Assembly (NCBI RefSeq): GCF_011059135.1
Contig: NZ_JAALGD010000022.1
Coordinates: 1 to 56,327, forward strand
DNA: 56,327 bases
Reading direction: 5' to 3'
Source of the DNA: Brevibacillus sp. SYP-B805
GTDB taxonomy: Bacteria > Bacillota > Bacilli > Brevibacillales > Brevibacillaceae
Shown here in pieces: positions 8,659-18,031 of this stretch (within the stretch, counting starts at the first letter, position 1; each line of letters opens with the position of its first letter). The translations under genes and the position numbers were made by a program. The notes below the pieces were generated by a model. It searched no databases. It was given only the letters and a program-made list of their open reading frames with translations, and had not been told where the DNA came from.

Positions 8659-9453
8659 TCATTCTCCCCGTATCTCTTTGATCCCTTTCCCTTCCAGATA
8701 CGCATGGCCGACTGTCAGGCTCCCCACCGTGTGAAAGCCGTATTTTTGATACACCTTTTCCACGGTCTGATTAACGGGATAGACCCACAGCGCCTTCCCG
8801 CCCTGCCGGACAAACTCCTGCTGAATATGGCGCAGCAAGTGGCCGATCAATCCCTGCCCCCGATAAGCCTCCAGCGTTGCCACGCTTTCCACCCGCATGT
8901 GGCCGCCGTGAGTAAAGATGGCGGCTACGCTGACAGGCTCGCCCCGCCATCTGAGCAGATAATGGCAAAAAGCCGACTGGGCAAACTCTGTCTCGAACGC
9001 CTTTTCCCGCACTTCTTTTCCGCCGAACTCCTGGATGCTGCATTCCACCAGCAGGGCATCCTGATAGTTCCCGTCCGTCACCCGCTCGATCGCGATATCA
9101 GGATGCTGCGCAACCGACGCCAACGTGCCGGACCACTGCTGTACGGGCATGTCAAACGGTTCGTAGGCAAAGCCGGCTGCTGCAAGCTGGTCGATAAACG
9201 GTTGAAGCTTCTCCGTCTGATACAGATAAAAACGGGGGATGATCCCTTTCTCCCGATAGAAGCGGATCACCTCGGCGATGATGGCCGACATGGTGTGAGC
9301 CGGCGGAAGGTTCAGGATATCCGCGTGATTCGCATCGTAGTAGGTCGGATTGTCCGTGTTCCAAAACAGGTGTCCCCACGCTCTCTCTTCGCAGCAGGCG
9401 AAAGAGCGCTTGTACGCCAAATCCGCCTCGTGGGCGGCTGTCAACAGATCCAT
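8659..9453 (-). CDS. GNAT family acetyltransferase
   Basis: About 264 residues. The C-terminal half carries the GNAT acetyl-CoA loop region (RVESVATLEAYRGQGLIGHLLRHI) followed by the usual Y-containing helix (VYQKYGFHTVG). The N-terminal half looks like a degenerate second GNAT fold. An upstream ATG at 9471 overlaps the cobalamin adenosyltransferase stop by 8 bases, but GGAG located 6 bases before the ATG at 9453 favours the shorter form. Translational coupling to the upstream gene is likely. Substrate unknown. Confidence 0.82.
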   Translation of the reverse strand: MDLLTAAHEADLAYKRSFACCEERAWGHLFWNTDNPTYYDANHADILNLPPAHTMSAIIAEVIRFYREKGIIPRFYLYQTEKLQPFIDQLAAAGFAYEPFDMPVQQWSGTLASVAQHPDIAIERVTDGNYQDALLVECSIQEFGGKEVREKAFETEFAQSAFCHYLLRWRGEPVSVAAIFTHGGHMRVESVATLEAYRGQGLIGHLLRHIQQEFVRQGGKALWVYPVNQTVEKVYQKYGFHTVGSLTVGHAYLEGKGIKEIRGE

Positions 9454-9463
9454 TTCCGTCTCC

Positions 9464-10012
9464 TTATTCATGCAGATTTGGCTCCTTTTTTCCAGTTTTG
9501 AGGTTTACATATCGGGCCGCCACAAACAGAAAATCGGACAGGCGGTTCAAATACTTCAGCACGGTCCCGTTGACCGGTTCGCTCCCGGCAATCCGCACCG
9601 TTTCCCTTTCCGCGCGGCGCACCACCGTCCGCGCCACATGCAGTGCCGCAGCCGACGGGTGGCCGCCGGGCAGCACGAAGTTGGTCAGCTGCGGCAGACT
9701 GTCGTCCAGCTTGTCAATCTGCTGCTCCAGGAAGGTGACATCCTCCTCCCGGATCGGCCAACCCACCTGTTTGCCTGCCGGTGTGGCCAATTCCGCGCCG
9801 ATGTGAAACAGCTTGGTCTGCACAACATGGAAAACGCGGCGCAGTTCCTGCCATTCGTCCGCTTCAGGCAGAAGCGACAGCGCCAACCCGATGGTGGAGT
9901 TGGCTTCGTCACATGTCCCGTATGCTTCCACCCGCGGTGAATCCTTGGGAACCCGTGCGCCGGAAATCAGCGAGGTTTCCCCTTTATCGCCGGATTTCGT
10001 GTAAATTCTCAC
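9464..10012 (-). CDS. Cob(I)alamin adenosyltransferase, PduO type
   Basis: This 182-residue enzyme transfers the adenosyl group of ATP to cob(I)alamin. The signatures are YTKSGDKGETSL near the N-terminus for ATP binding, VPKDSPRVEAYGTCDEANS, and the C-terminal RRAERETV..LNRLSDFLFVAAR. The GTG start at 10012 is favoured by GGGAGGG 7 bases upstream. No other cobalamin genes are nearby, so it probably serves salvage or a B12-dependent enzyme encoded elsewhere. Confidence 0.92.
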   Translation of the reverse strand: MRIYTKSGDKGETSLISGARVPKDSPRVEAYGTCDEANSTIGLALSLLPEADEWQELRRVFHVVQTKLFHIGAELATPAGKQVGWPIREEDVTFLEQQIDKLDDSLPQLTNFVLPGGHPSAAALHVARTVVRRAERETVRIAGSEPVNGTVLKYLNRLSDFLFVAARYVNLKTGKKEPNLHE

Positions 10013-10065
10013 TCCGATCCCTCCCACTCCTGATATATTTCCCTGGAAATCGACACGGCCGACCG

Positions 10066-10827
10066 CTACATTCCCTCTGCCACGATGATCAGCTCCGTGC
10101 TGGTCTGGTCGAAAGGCGCCTTGCCAAATGTGCCGTAACGCTGTACCACCCTGAAGCCGTTCAGGCGCAGCAGATGGTGCAGCTCCGCCGGAAAGATGTA
10201 GCGCAGCGTGAAGCGGCCGACCACCTTTTCCGTCACCAGGCCTTCCGGGCTGATGCGTTCATAGGTGCGCGTCACTTCCGCCCATTGCTGAAAATGATCG
10301 TAGCGTGTGTAGTCCCACATGGCGATTTGCTCCCCCGATTCCAGGGGAAACATGCCGCGCAGGGACATTTTTTCGCTTTCTTCATAGAGGTGGTTGATTT
10401 TGGGTACAAAGACATTCATCACCAGCTTCCCGCCGGGTGCCAAATGCCGCCGGATGCAGCCCAGCGCCTTCATCTGCTCCTGGATATGCAGCAGGTGCAG
10501 GAAGGATCGGAAGGGGATCATGATCAGGGAAAACGACCTGCCCAGATCAAACCGCCGCATGTCTCCCTGCACGAAGGTGATGCGTTCCGCCACGCCTGCC
10601 GCTGCCGCCTTCTGTTCGGCGCGTCGCAGCATGTCGGTCGACAGGTCAAGGCCGGTAACGGTGAGGCCCGCCTCCGCCAGGGGAATGGTGATTCGCCCCG
10701 TGCCGCATGCCAGATCCAGAATCTCGCCGTCCGCCTGCAGCGCCATCTCCCGATAAAACTCGACATCCCCCGCAACGCCCCGCTGTGTGAGATCGTAATA
10801 CTCCGTCCACTGGTACATGCTGCTCAA
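10066..10827 (-). CDS. Class I SAM-dependent methyltransferase
   Basis: About 253 residues with SAM motif I ILDLACGTGRITIPLAEAG, motif II GLDLSTDMLRRA and FVQGDMRRFDLG. The C-terminal beta sheet is unremarkable and does not reveal the substrate. The start is uncertain: TTG at 10827 has a close GGAG, while the ATG three codons later is 13 bases from it. It follows the M42 peptidase by 11 bases in the same direction and is likely co-transcribed. Confidence 0.85.
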   Translation of the reverse strand: MSSMYQWTEYYDLTQRGVAGDVEFYREMALQADGEILDLACGTGRITIPLAEAGLTVTGLDLSTDMLRRAEQKAAAAGVAERITFVQGDMRRFDLGRSFSLIMIPFRSFLHLLHIQEQMKALGCIRRHLAPGGKLVMNVFVPKINHLYEESEKMSLRGMFPLESGEQIAMWDYTRYDHFQQWAEVTRTYERISPEGLVTEKVVGRFTLRYIFPAELHHLLRLNGFRVVQRYGTFGKAPFDQTSTELIIVAEGM

Positions 10828-10838
10828 CGCGCTCCCCC

Positions 10839-11888
10839 CTACTCCACCTGTCCGGAACGGAGATACGCCATGATCAGGCGGGCGGTGTTCTCAAAGGCTT
10901 CCTTATGCGTGCGTTCGTGCGAGTGCGACGCATCCACGCCCGGTCCGATCAAGCCGTGGATAATATCGTAGCCGGCCCGCAATGCCGTGCTGGCGTCGGA
11001 GTTGTAGAACGGATAGATGTCCACCTGATAGTTCAGCCCGTTTTCTTCCGCCAGCTTCACCAGATGCTTGCGCATGCCATAGTGGTACGGTCCGGAAGAA
11101 TCCTTGGCGCAGATGGAGACGCAGAATTCGTCGGTGTTCAATCCCTCGCCGATCGCGCCCATATCCACCGCCAGATACTCCACAGTGTTTTCCGGGATGT
11201 TGGAGTTGCCGCCATAGCCGATCTCTTCGTTGTTGCTGATCAGCAGGTGCGTGGTGAAGGGAAGCTGTTCTCCCGTCTCCTGCAGCTGCTTCACCACGCC
11301 CAGCAGGATGGCGACGCTCGCCTTGTCGTCCAGATGGCGCGACTTGATAAAGCCGCTCTCCGTCACGGTCACGCGCGGATCAAACGACACGAAGTCCCCC
11401 ACGCGGATGCCCAGCGCCAGCACCTCTTCCCGATTTCGTACCTTCTCATCGATCCTGACTTCCATCACCTCTTCGGTGCGCTCCATTTTGCCGGACTCCC
11501 GGCTGTATACATGCACCGATGCCTTGGTCGTCAGAATCGTCCCCGTGTAGATCCGTCCGTCGGATGTTTCAATCTGGCAGTATTCCCCTTCCACCGCGTT
11601 CCAGTTGAATCCGCCGATCATCGCCAGTTTCAGGCGTCCATTGCTCTTGATCTCCTTGACCATGGCGCCCAGCGTGTCGACATGGGCGGTCAGCAGCCGG
11701 TGCCGACTGTCGTTTTTACCCTTGATCGTCGCCAGCACCGCCCCCTTGTTGGTCATGGTGCAGCTGATGCCCAACCGCTCCAGCTCGGCTTTTACCCAAG
11801 CCGTCACTTTTGCGGTATTCCCTGTGGGACTGGGGGTATTGGCGAGTGTGACAAATGTTTCCACCATATAATCGACCGGCATGTTCAT
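10839..11888 (-). CDS. M42 family metallo-aminopeptidase
   Basis: This 349-residue cytosolic aminopeptidase belongs to the M42 / PepA-FrvX group (YhfE-like). Metal-binding positions are recognisable: TAHVDTLG, SRHLDDKAS, NNEEIGYGGN with the catalytic Glu, AVDMGAIGEG and DASHSHERTH. Length is typical. It probably trims peptides after proteolysis as a large oligomer. It lies 30 bases downstream of bcp in the same orientation. Confidence 0.9.
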   Translation of the reverse strand: MNMPVDYMVETFVTLANTPSPTGNTAKVTAWVKAELERLGISCTMTNKGAVLATIKGKNDSRHRLLTAHVDTLGAMVKEIKSNGRLKLAMIGGFNWNAVEGEYCQIETSDGRIYTGTILTTKASVHVYSRESGKMERTEEVMEVRIDEKVRNREEVLALGIRVGDFVSFDPRVTVTESGFIKSRHLDDKASVAILLGVVKQLQETGEQLPFTTHLLISNNEEIGYGGNSNIPENTVEYLAVDMGAIGEGLNTDEFCVSICAKDSSGPYHYGMRKHLVKLAEENGLNYQVDIYPFYNSDASTALRAGYDIIHGLIGPGVDASHSHERTHKEAFENTARLIMAYLRSGQVE

Positions 11889-11918
11889 CTCTCTCCCAAT
11901 CCTTTCTCCGTTCAGGCT

Positions 11919-12392
11919 TTAGACCAGTTTTTCCTTGATTACCTGCAGCACGTCCTGCACATGGCCGGCCACCTTCACCTTCGGCCAGACGTGAACGATC
12001 ATCCCGTTTGCGTCGATCAGGAAGGTGCTGCGTTCAATCCCCATGTACTCCCGGCCGTACATCTTTTTCAGCACCCAGACGCCGTAGGCTTCCGCCACCC
12101 GATGATCCACATCGGCCAGCAGCGGAAACGGGAGTTCGTGCTTGGCGATAAATTTGTCGTGCGACTTCACGTCATCCGGACTGATCCCCAGCACGACCGT
12201 ATTCCATTTGGCAAACTCCGGATGGAAATCGCGGAAATCGCATGCTTCCGTGGTGCATCCGGGTGTCATGTCTTTCGGATAAAAATAGAGAACCACGTTT
12301 TTGCCGCGAAAATCCTTGAGCGAAATCGTCCGGCCATGGCTTGCCGGCAGGGTGAAATCCGGCGCGGCCTGGCCCGCTGCCAATGCTGTCAT
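11919..12392 (-). CDS. bcp: Thiol peroxidase Bcp (1-Cys/2-Cys peroxiredoxin)
   Basis: This 157-residue peroxiredoxin reduces hydroperoxides with thioredoxin as likely donor. TPGCTTEACDFRD shows the peroxidatic Cys with a second Cys five residues on, as in Bcp/PrxQ enzymes. In B. subtilis the orthologue ygaF lies directly beside perR; here about 8 kb has been inserted between them, yet both remain in one strand orientation. Confidence 0.93.
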   Translation of the reverse strand: MTALAAGQAAPDFTLPASHGRTISLKDFRGKNVVLYFYPKDMTPGCTTEACDFRDFHPEFAKWNTVVLGISPDDVKSHDKFIAKHELPFPLLADVDHRVAEAYGVWVLKKMYGREYMGIERSTFLIDANGMIVHVWPKVKVAGHVQDVLQVIKEKLV

Positions 12393-12555
12393 GATTGTAC
12401 CACCTTCCTTATGGATCCTATCTTACCACAAACACCCGCCCTGCCTTAAGCAGGATGTTGCGGATTGTCCCAGAAAGATATAGAATTGATGGGATAGTAT
12501 TCGGAGACATTTTCATCTTATACAACGCTGCGAGCTGGACGGTGAATCGATACGT

Positions 12556-13179
12556 ATGAAAGAAATATTTCATGTGACGGATCCGGAAGCTTTGAAATCA
12601 TTGGCCATTCCGGAGAGGGTAAAAATCATCGAGCTTTTCGAAGATCTGGAGCCGCGTACGGCCAAGCAAATCGCCACCGAATTGGGGGAAAATGCGGCCC
12701 GTTTGCATTATCATGTGAAAGAACTGGTGCGCGTCGGCCTTCTGGAACAGGTGGATACCCGCGTGAAAGGTTCGATTGTGGAAAAGTATTACCAGCCGGT
12801 CGCCAAGGTTATTCAAGTGAACCTGCAGTTGATGATCGAAGAGAACGCGCACCAGATCAGCGACATTCTGTTTACCCCGCTGCGCACCACGGAGCAGGAT
12901 CTGGTCAGGACGCTGAACCGATTTGTCTCCAGCGATGCGGATGTGCGGAAAGATTATCAGGATACCTTCGCATTGAATGTGAGCGAGTTTTATCTGACCA
13001 AAGAGGAGCGCAACCAGCTGGTCGATGAACTGAACGCCATCATTCGCAAGTACAAGGATTTAAAAAACACCGATGGCCGCCGCAAATTCAAATACTTTAA
13101 CATCCTCTTCCCGCTCTCGCCGCCCGATCCGGTGGAGAATGACGATTCCTTCGTGGATGCGGATGACCAGGAAGAATAG
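12556..13179 (+). CDS. ArsR-like winged-helix transcriptional regulator
   Basis: This 207-residue protein has an N-terminal winged helix (about 8-80) with the recognition region LGENAARLHYHVKELVRVGLLE, typical of HTH_20/ArsR-like regulators. The helical remainder lacks metal-binding cysteines, so it is not a classical metal sensor. The tail is acidic (DADDQEE). It is transcribed away from bcp and ends at a shared bidirectional terminator. Regulated genes unknown. Confidence 0.82.
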   Translation: MKEIFHVTDPEALKSLAIPERVKIIELFEDLEPRTAKQIATELGENAARLHYHVKELVRVGLLEQVDTRVKGSIVEKYYQPVAKVIQVNLQLMIEENAHQISDILFTPLRTTEQDLVRTLNRFVSSDADVRKDYQDTFALNVSEFYLTKEERNQLVDELNAIIRKYKDLKNTDGRRKFKYFNILFPLSPPDPVENDDSFVDADDQEE

Positions 13180-13295
13180 TTCTTCGATGCTTTTGCCGAT
13201 ACGTTTCGGGAATCCCGGAAAAAGCTTGGCAAGCCCCCCAACCTTTTCTTCGCCGCCCAAGCGTTTTCAAGAATTTTCACGTTTTGATCAAGCAT

Positions 13296-13326
13296 AAAAA
13301 GCTGCCGATCCCCATCGGCAGCTTTT
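13296..13326. terminator. Bidirectional terminator
   Basis: AAAAGCTGCCGAT and ATCGGCAGCTTTT form a perfect stem with A and T runs on both sides. It lies between the convergent winged-helix gene and ribU and can serve both. Confidence 0.9.
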
Positions 13327-13342
13327 GCGATTCTTTATGCGA

Positions 13343-13945
13343 TTACCCGCGGCCGAGGCGCGGTGCCATTTTCACGTACACGGGATACGTGATCAGCGAA
13401 AGGGCCAGCCCCTTGATTACATTGAACGGCGCGATCGCGTGCATCACCAGCGACCACATGCTGTCCAGCTGCAGGGTGGCGAGCAGATTCGCCACCGACA
13501 TCTGATACAGCGCGGCATATGCCGGGATCAGCACATAGACGTTGGCCGCCGACATCAATACGGTCATCAGCACCGTCCCCAGCAGGAGACCGACCACGAC
13601 CCCGCCTTTATCCCTGTTCAGGCGGTGCATCGCTACCACGCACCAGATAAAGGAGGAACCTGCTACGAAATTGGCAATTTCTCCGACCAGCAGGCCGTCC
13701 GTATTTTTCAGGAGCAGATGAAGGATATTCTTGATCAGTTCGATTGTGATCCCCGCTGCGGGTCCAAACATCAGCCCGCCCAGCAGCCCGGGAAGCGTGC
13801 TGAAATCAAGCTTCAGAAAGTTGGGAATCAGCGGAAGCGGGAACTCCAGATACATCAGCAGAAAGGCCACGGCCGAAAGAAGCGGAATGGTGACCAGCTT
13901 TTTCGTGCGGGTGGCGGGCAGTGCCTGCAAATCGGTTGGATTCAT
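13343..13945 (-). CDS. ribU: Riboflavin ECF transporter substrate-binding component RibU
   Basis: This 200-residue S component has about six membrane helices and binds riboflavin for uptake by the shared EcfAA'T module, encoded elsewhere. PLIPNFLKLDFSTLPGLLGGLMFGPAAG matches the conserved first segments of RibU. The ATG at 13945 follows GAGGAGATG. An FMN riboswitch, a terminator hairpin and a promoter lie upstream, which strongly supports the substrate. Uptake would fall when FMN is plentiful. Confidence 0.93.
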   Translation of the reverse strand: MNPTDLQALPATRTKKLVTIPLLSAVAFLLMYLEFPLPLIPNFLKLDFSTLPGLLGGLMFGPAAGITIELIKNILHLLLKNTDGLLVGEIANFVAGSSFIWCVVAMHRLNRDKGGVVVGLLLGTVLMTVLMSAANVYVLIPAYAALYQMSVANLLATLQLDSMWSLVMHAIAPFNVIKGLALSLITYPVYVKMAPRLGRG

Positions 13946-14037
13946 CTGTACCATCTCCTCATGATTGTTTTTCCTTCTTGAGGGAATGGCAACAGCATTC
14001 ACGATACGGCCTTGTTTCCCGTGCGGCTGCCTGTACG

Positions 14038-14071
14038 CAGAAAGCCCCGGAGACACAACGATCTCCGGGGC
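14038..14071 (-). terminator. Terminator hairpin of the ribU FMN riboswitch
   Basis: Minus-strand GCCCCGGAGA pairs with TCTCCGGGGC, followed by a short T-rich stretch. It sits between the riboswitch aptamer and ribU, so it probably acts as the expression platform. The T run is weak. Confidence 0.65.
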
Positions 14072-14196
14072 CCAACACGCCATGGACAGCCTGCCGCCAG
14101 CTGCCATGCGCAAGAAGGGGTCGTTCCCGCAAACACCCCATCCAAACGATGACATTGGCGCAAGCACAGAAGCGCGCATGCGAACGTACTGTCGTC

Positions 14197-14342
14197 ATCC
14201 TTCTCCCATCCAGACTGTACTGTCGGCTCTGGATTCGCACCAGATCCTGCACCCTGCCGCCTGCGCGGACGAGGGGCTCGCGGGCTTACGCTCAAGGCGA
14301 TCACCGCCGGTCGGGAATTTCACCCTGCCCCGAAGGAATGTG
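14197..14342 (-). promoter_or_regulatory. FMN (RFN) riboswitch controlling ribU
   Basis: The minus strand has the RFN landmarks in order: GGGTGAAATTCCCGACCGG, GTAAGCCCGCGAGC, GATCTGGTGCGAATCCAGAG, GCCGACAG and GGATGGGAGAAGGAT. The aptamer binds FMN and in this class shuts off riboflavin genes. Confidence 0.97.
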
Positions 14343-14355
14343 AAGTTTTACGCCT

Positions 14356-14385
14356 ATTATACTGGCATGCTCTTTATTTTGACAA
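14356..14385 (-). promoter_or_regulatory. Promoter of the ribU transcript
   Basis: Minus-strand TTGTCA (14380-14385) and TATAAT (14356-14361) are separated by 18 bases, about 14 bases upstream of the riboswitch. It begins only 12 bases beyond the stop of the ABC permease gene. Confidence 0.82.
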
Positions 14386-14396
14386 TAGCCAACCGG

Positions 14397-15185
14397 TTAT
14401 GAACCTGCACCGCTGTACTTGCGCACCCCCATCTTCCAGACGGTCAGACCGATGCAGAAGAAGACGATCCCCATCACCGGCGTCAGCATGGTGTAGAAAT
14501 ACCAGGTTTCCCTGCGCAGGAAATAGGCGGCCGGATATACGCCGACGAAGGCAAACGGCAGAATCCATGTCAGCAGGATCTGAATCGCCTTGTTGTATAC
14601 GTTGACTGGATAGCGGCCATAATTCTGGATGTTCCAGATCATCGGCGCGATGCCTGTGCGCGAATCGGAAAAGAAGCTGATGGCGGCGATCGCCGTATAG
14701 ACGCCGGCATAGATCAGGGCGCTGCTGATCACGAGGATGAGGAAGACCGGCAGATCGTACCAGGCGAACGACAGCTTCAGCTGGAACGCGGCATACCCCA
14801 TGATAAGCAGGCCGGTGAGCAGACTGAAGATGCGGTCAGGTGCGACCGACTCCAGACACACCTGCGCCAGGTTGTTGACCGGCCTCGTCAGGATGCGGTC
14901 CATCTCGCCCCGGATGATGTATCGTTCGTTAAAGTCCCAGAAGTTGAAAAACATCGCAAACAGCGCATACGGCACCTGGAAAAAGCCGTAAATGAAGATG
15001 ATTTCGTCCCGTGTCCAGTCTTTCATGGTGGCCACATGCCGGAACACGACCAGAATGAAGATCATGTTGATAAACTCAAAGACCAGATTGCCGATCAGCT
15101 CGCTCAGGAAATTGGCCCGATAGGACAGCTTCGTTTTGAAATACTGCCCCAGATACTCGCCGAACAGGCGAACAATCTGCACCAT
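14397..15185 (-). CDS. ABC-2 type permease (DUF990-like), second subunit
   Basis: This 262-residue membrane protein has about six helices and belongs to the ABC-2 permease group with long loops. FNERYIIRGEMDRILTRPVNNLAQV is the characteristic cytoplasmic segment. It is the last of a three-gene unit, 6 bases after the other permease, so the exporter is probably a heterodimeric channel with one ATPase type. The substrate cannot be told from the sequence. Confidence 0.85.
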   Translation of the reverse strand: MVQIVRLFGEYLGQYFKTKLSYRANFLSELIGNLVFEFINMIFILVVFRHVATMKDWTRDEIIFIYGFFQVPYALFAMFFNFWDFNERYIIRGEMDRILTRPVNNLAQVCLESVAPDRIFSLLTGLLIMGYAAFQLKLSFAWYDLPVFLILVISSALIYAGVYTAIAAISFFSDSRTGIAPMIWNIQNYGRYPVNVYNKAIQILLTWILPFAFVGVYPAAYFLRRETWYFYTMLTPVMGIVFFCIGLTVWKMGVRKYSGAGS

Positions 15186-15191
15186 CCTCCA

Positions 15192-15986
15192 TCACCCTCC
15201 CTGCACGACCAGTTTTTGCTTCGCCTGCCGCCAGAGCAGCGCAATCGGCACAAGCAGCACGAAGATCCACAGCGCTTGCAGCAGCAGCACCTGTGCGGCC
15301 TTGTCCGCACCCGCCGCCCCGGCGAAGATCATGCTCGGATAATAGTTGATGGCCTGGAAGGGCAGGAAGGCCAGGAGCGCCTGCGCCCAGCCCGGGAAAA
15401 AGCTGATCGGCAGGGTCACCCCGGACAGCAGGTCAACCATGACCCTCTTCGCCCACATGATCCCTTCGTTGCGGAAGAGAAAAAACGTCAGCACGCCCGT
15501 CAGCAGGTTGATCTCAGTATTGATCACAAAAGCGAGCAGCAGGCTGGTGAGATAAAGCCCCCATGTCTGCAGCGACGTCGGGAAATGGAAAGGGATGAAG
15601 AGGCTGACCAGCAAGATGCCCGGTATGGCAAAAAAGAACAGGCGGAACATGCCTTCTCCCAGGGCCTGCGCCGCTTTCACGGACAGATAGTTGTACGGGC
15701 GAATCATCTCGATGGCGACCTTCCCTTCGCGGACATCCTGGGCAATCTCCTGATCGATATTGTTAAAATAAAAAGCCCGTGACATCCAGGAAATCGCCAC
15801 ATAGGCGGTCATCTGCTCCGGGGAAAGCCCGCCCAGCTGCGGCTGGCCGCCATAGATGGCGCCCCAGAGAAAATAGTAGGCCCCGATGTTGATGTTGTAG
15901 ATGATGATGCCGCTGTAGTAATTGACGCGGTATGCCAGCATGGTGAGAAAACGGATGCGGATCAGTTCGGCGTACAGCTTACTCAT
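15192..15986 (-). CDS. ABC-2 type permease, first subunit
   Basis: This 264-residue membrane protein with about six helices is paired with the next permease. IAQDVREGKVAIEMIRPYNYLSVKAAQALGEG matches the cytoplasmic segment of this permease family. Its start overlaps the ATPase stop by 8 bases, indicating translational coupling. Confidence 0.85.
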   Translation of the reverse strand: MSKLYAELIRIRFLTMLAYRVNYYSGIIIYNINIGAYYFLWGAIYGGQPQLGGLSPEQMTAYVAISWMSRAFYFNNIDQEIAQDVREGKVAIEMIRPYNYLSVKAAQALGEGMFRLFFFAIPGILLVSLFIPFHFPTSLQTWGLYLTSLLLAFVINTEINLLTGVLTFFLFRNEGIMWAKRVMVDLLSGVTLPISFFPGWAQALLAFLPFQAINYYPSMIFAGAAGADKAAQVLLLQALWIFVLLVPIALLWRQAKQKLVVQGG

Positions 15987-16989
15987 GGGCGGCTACCTCG
16001 CTGTCCGTCGAGTAGATGTTGCGGACGATGTCCTCCGTGCTGGCCTCGCTCATCTTCACATCGCTCACCTCAAACGTGCTCATCACCGTGGAGAGGACGT
16101 AGGGCAGCATTTCCTGGCTGCGCTGGATTTTCACGCGGATGGCGTATTCGTTCTCCCGGATCAGCTCGCACGGCAGATCCCCCAGTGCCGCCCGCAGCTG
16201 ATCCGGCGTCGTGCGTGCCCGGAACTGGAAGAGAATCTCCGTACCGCTGCCCCATTTTTCCTTCAGTTCGGCAAGTTTCCCGTCGAAGATCAGCTTCCCT
16301 TTATCCATCACCAGCACCCGCTTGCAGAGCGCCTCGATATCGGTGACATCGTGGGTGGTCAAAAGAATCGTCGTCTTCTCCGTCTCGTTCAGGTTGCGCA
16401 AAAAATCCCGAATCTTTTGTTTCACCAACACGTCGAGGCCGACCGTCGGCTCATCCAGAAACAAGAGCTTCGGCTTGTGGATCAAGGCGGCGGCCACTTC
16501 ACAGCGCATCCGCTGCCCCAGGCTCAGCTTGCGCACAGGCTGGTTGACAAACGATCCGATATCCAGCTCTTCGATCAGCCGGTCCAGCCAGGCGTTGGCT
16601 GCCGCTTCTTCCACCTTGTAGATGCTTTTCAGCAGGCGGAATGATTCCAGCGGCGACAAATCCCACCACAGCTGGGAACGCTGGCCGAACACCACCCCGA
16701 TGGAGCGGACGTATTTTTCCCGCTCCTGATAAGGCACATAGCCGTTGATGATGATCTCTCCGCCAGTGGGGGTGAGAATGCCGGTCATCATCTTGATGGT
16801 GGTCGACTTGCCCGCCCCGTTCTCGCCGATCAGGGCAAACATTTCCCCTTCTTCCACGGAAAAGGTGACGTGATCGACCGCCTTGACCGTCTTGTACTCG
16901 CGGCGGAAGAGATCGCGGATGGCACCCCCAAGCCCCGGCCGGGTCTGATGGATGCGGAATTCCTTTACCAAGCTTTTTACCTCAATCAT
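15979..16989 (-). CDS. ABC transporter ATP-binding protein (exporter, NatA-like)
   Basis: This 336-residue ATPase has Walker A GENGAGKST (about 55-63), signature LSLGQRMRCE, Walker B LLFLDEP and the switch His in TTHD. The C-terminal 100 residues form an added regulatory domain common in ABC-2 exporters. The LSLGQ replaces the usual LSGGQ, as in several members of this subfamily. It drives the two downstream permeases. Confidence 0.92.
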   Translation of the reverse strand: MIEVKSLVKEFRIHQTRPGLGGAIRDLFRREYKTVKAVDHVTFSVEEGEMFALIGENGAGKSTTIKMMTGILTPTGGEIIINGYVPYQEREKYVRSIGVVFGQRSQLWWDLSPLESFRLLKSIYKVEEAAANAWLDRLIEELDIGSFVNQPVRKLSLGQRMRCEVAAALIHKPKLLFLDEPTVGLDVLVKQKIRDFLRNLNETEKTTILLTTHDVTDIEALCKRVLVMDKGKLIFDGKLAELKEKWGSGTEILFQFRARTTPDQLRAALGDLPCELIRENEYAIRVKIQRSQEMLPYVLSTVMSTFEVSDVKMSEASTEDIVRNIYSTDSEVAAHE

Positions 16990-17089
16990 GTGCTACCCGT
17001 CCCTTTCAGGGGTTGTGTCATTTTCCACTAGATAGTTTAGCCGAGGCGGCGCCATTCTGCAAAACGGAATGTGTTCCAACTCTCCCTGG

Positions 17090-17929
17090 CTAGAAGCGGA
17101 TGACGATGCCTGTTTTGTCGTCCGATTTTTTAAACCGGACGTACTGGAGACACTCCGGATCGCCGTTTTCCAGCCGGAGCAGATCGGCCGCGTATGCTTC
17201 CAGCCCCTTCTCGAGGATCGGTCCCACCGTCTCCGCCCAATCCGGGTCCGGGCATCCCCGCTTCCTTGGCATGAACAGGCCGTCCGTCAGGAGAACAAGC
17301 GCCTGGAGATTGCTGCGGCTGATTCGGCCGGATTCGACAAAATCCCCGGCATTCTCCATCCCGTTCAGCACGCCGTAGCCATCGGGGGCATTGGCGCGCT
17401 GCCGGTTGCGCACAAAAATCTCGTGCACGGAATCCCGGAGTTCTGCATAGGTGGCGATGCCTCGGGCGATACCCGCCTCCCACTTCGCAAAAGCCTCGGC
17501 TTCCACATGTTCGGTCTGCGGAAAGGTAAGCGGACGGATCCGGTTCCCCCGGTAGACGGCGAAGATCATGCAGTCACCGGTTTGGGCGTACTCGATCCCC
17601 GTATCGTCAATGCGCACGAGGGCAACGGCGGCGCTCCAGAGCGCCTCCTTCCGCCTGACATCCACAGCGGCCCGCACCATCGCCTCCCGAAGCAGGCCAT
17701 TGGCCGTCTTCAAGTGATGGCGCAGTTCTCCTTCCCCCTGCAGATTCTCCACATACTCCCGGATCAGGCTGGCCGCCAGATACCCCCCCGTTTCCCTGCG
17801 GTCGTTCACATAGGGAACCAGGGAGGTCGCCCCGTCCGCCACCCCGTAGATGCGGTTCTTTGCGTTGATCAACAAGGCGTCTTCATTGAGGGGCCAGCTC
17901 CCCTGCATCGACAGCGTCTCCACTCTCAT
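17090..17929 (-). CDS. PP2C-like serine/threonine phosphatase family protein
   Basis: About 279 residues. [25 protein letters not shown] and [15 protein letters not shown] match PP2C motifs with metal-binding Asp residues, and [10 protein letters not shown] and DKTGIVIRF match the later motifs. The ATG at 17929 follows GAGGGTGGAG; an in-frame GTG three codons earlier overlaps that site. A role in signalling is inferred; no kinase is nearby. It is transcribed divergently from gsaB. Confidence 0.82.
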   Translation of the reverse strand: MRVETLSMQGSWPLNEDALLINAKNRIYGVADGATSLVPYVNDRRETGGYLAASLIREYVENLQGEGELRHHLKTANGLLREAMVRAAVDVRRKEALWSAAVALVRIDDTGIEYAQTGDCMIFAVYRGNRIRPLTFPQTEHVEAEAFAKWEAGIARGIATYAELRDSVHEIFVRNRQRANAPDGYGVLNGMENAGDFVESGRISRSNLQALVLLTDGLFMPRKRGCPDPDWAETVGPILEKGLEAYAADLLRLENGDPECLQYVRFKKSDDKTGIVIRF

Positions 17930-18031
17930 GCGCTCCACCCTCTTTCTTTGTTTGATCCTAGTGTACCGGTTTCGATCCTGTCTGTGTTAAGATGGATACG
18001 AATTTTGGCGCACAAGCGAGGGGGAACGATA

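Noticed and set aside
17069-18031. Upstream extension of the gsaB frame to 17069
   Set aside because: The extension is antisense to the PP2C-like gene. The aminomutase family begins at the ATG at 18032, which has a strong ribosome site.
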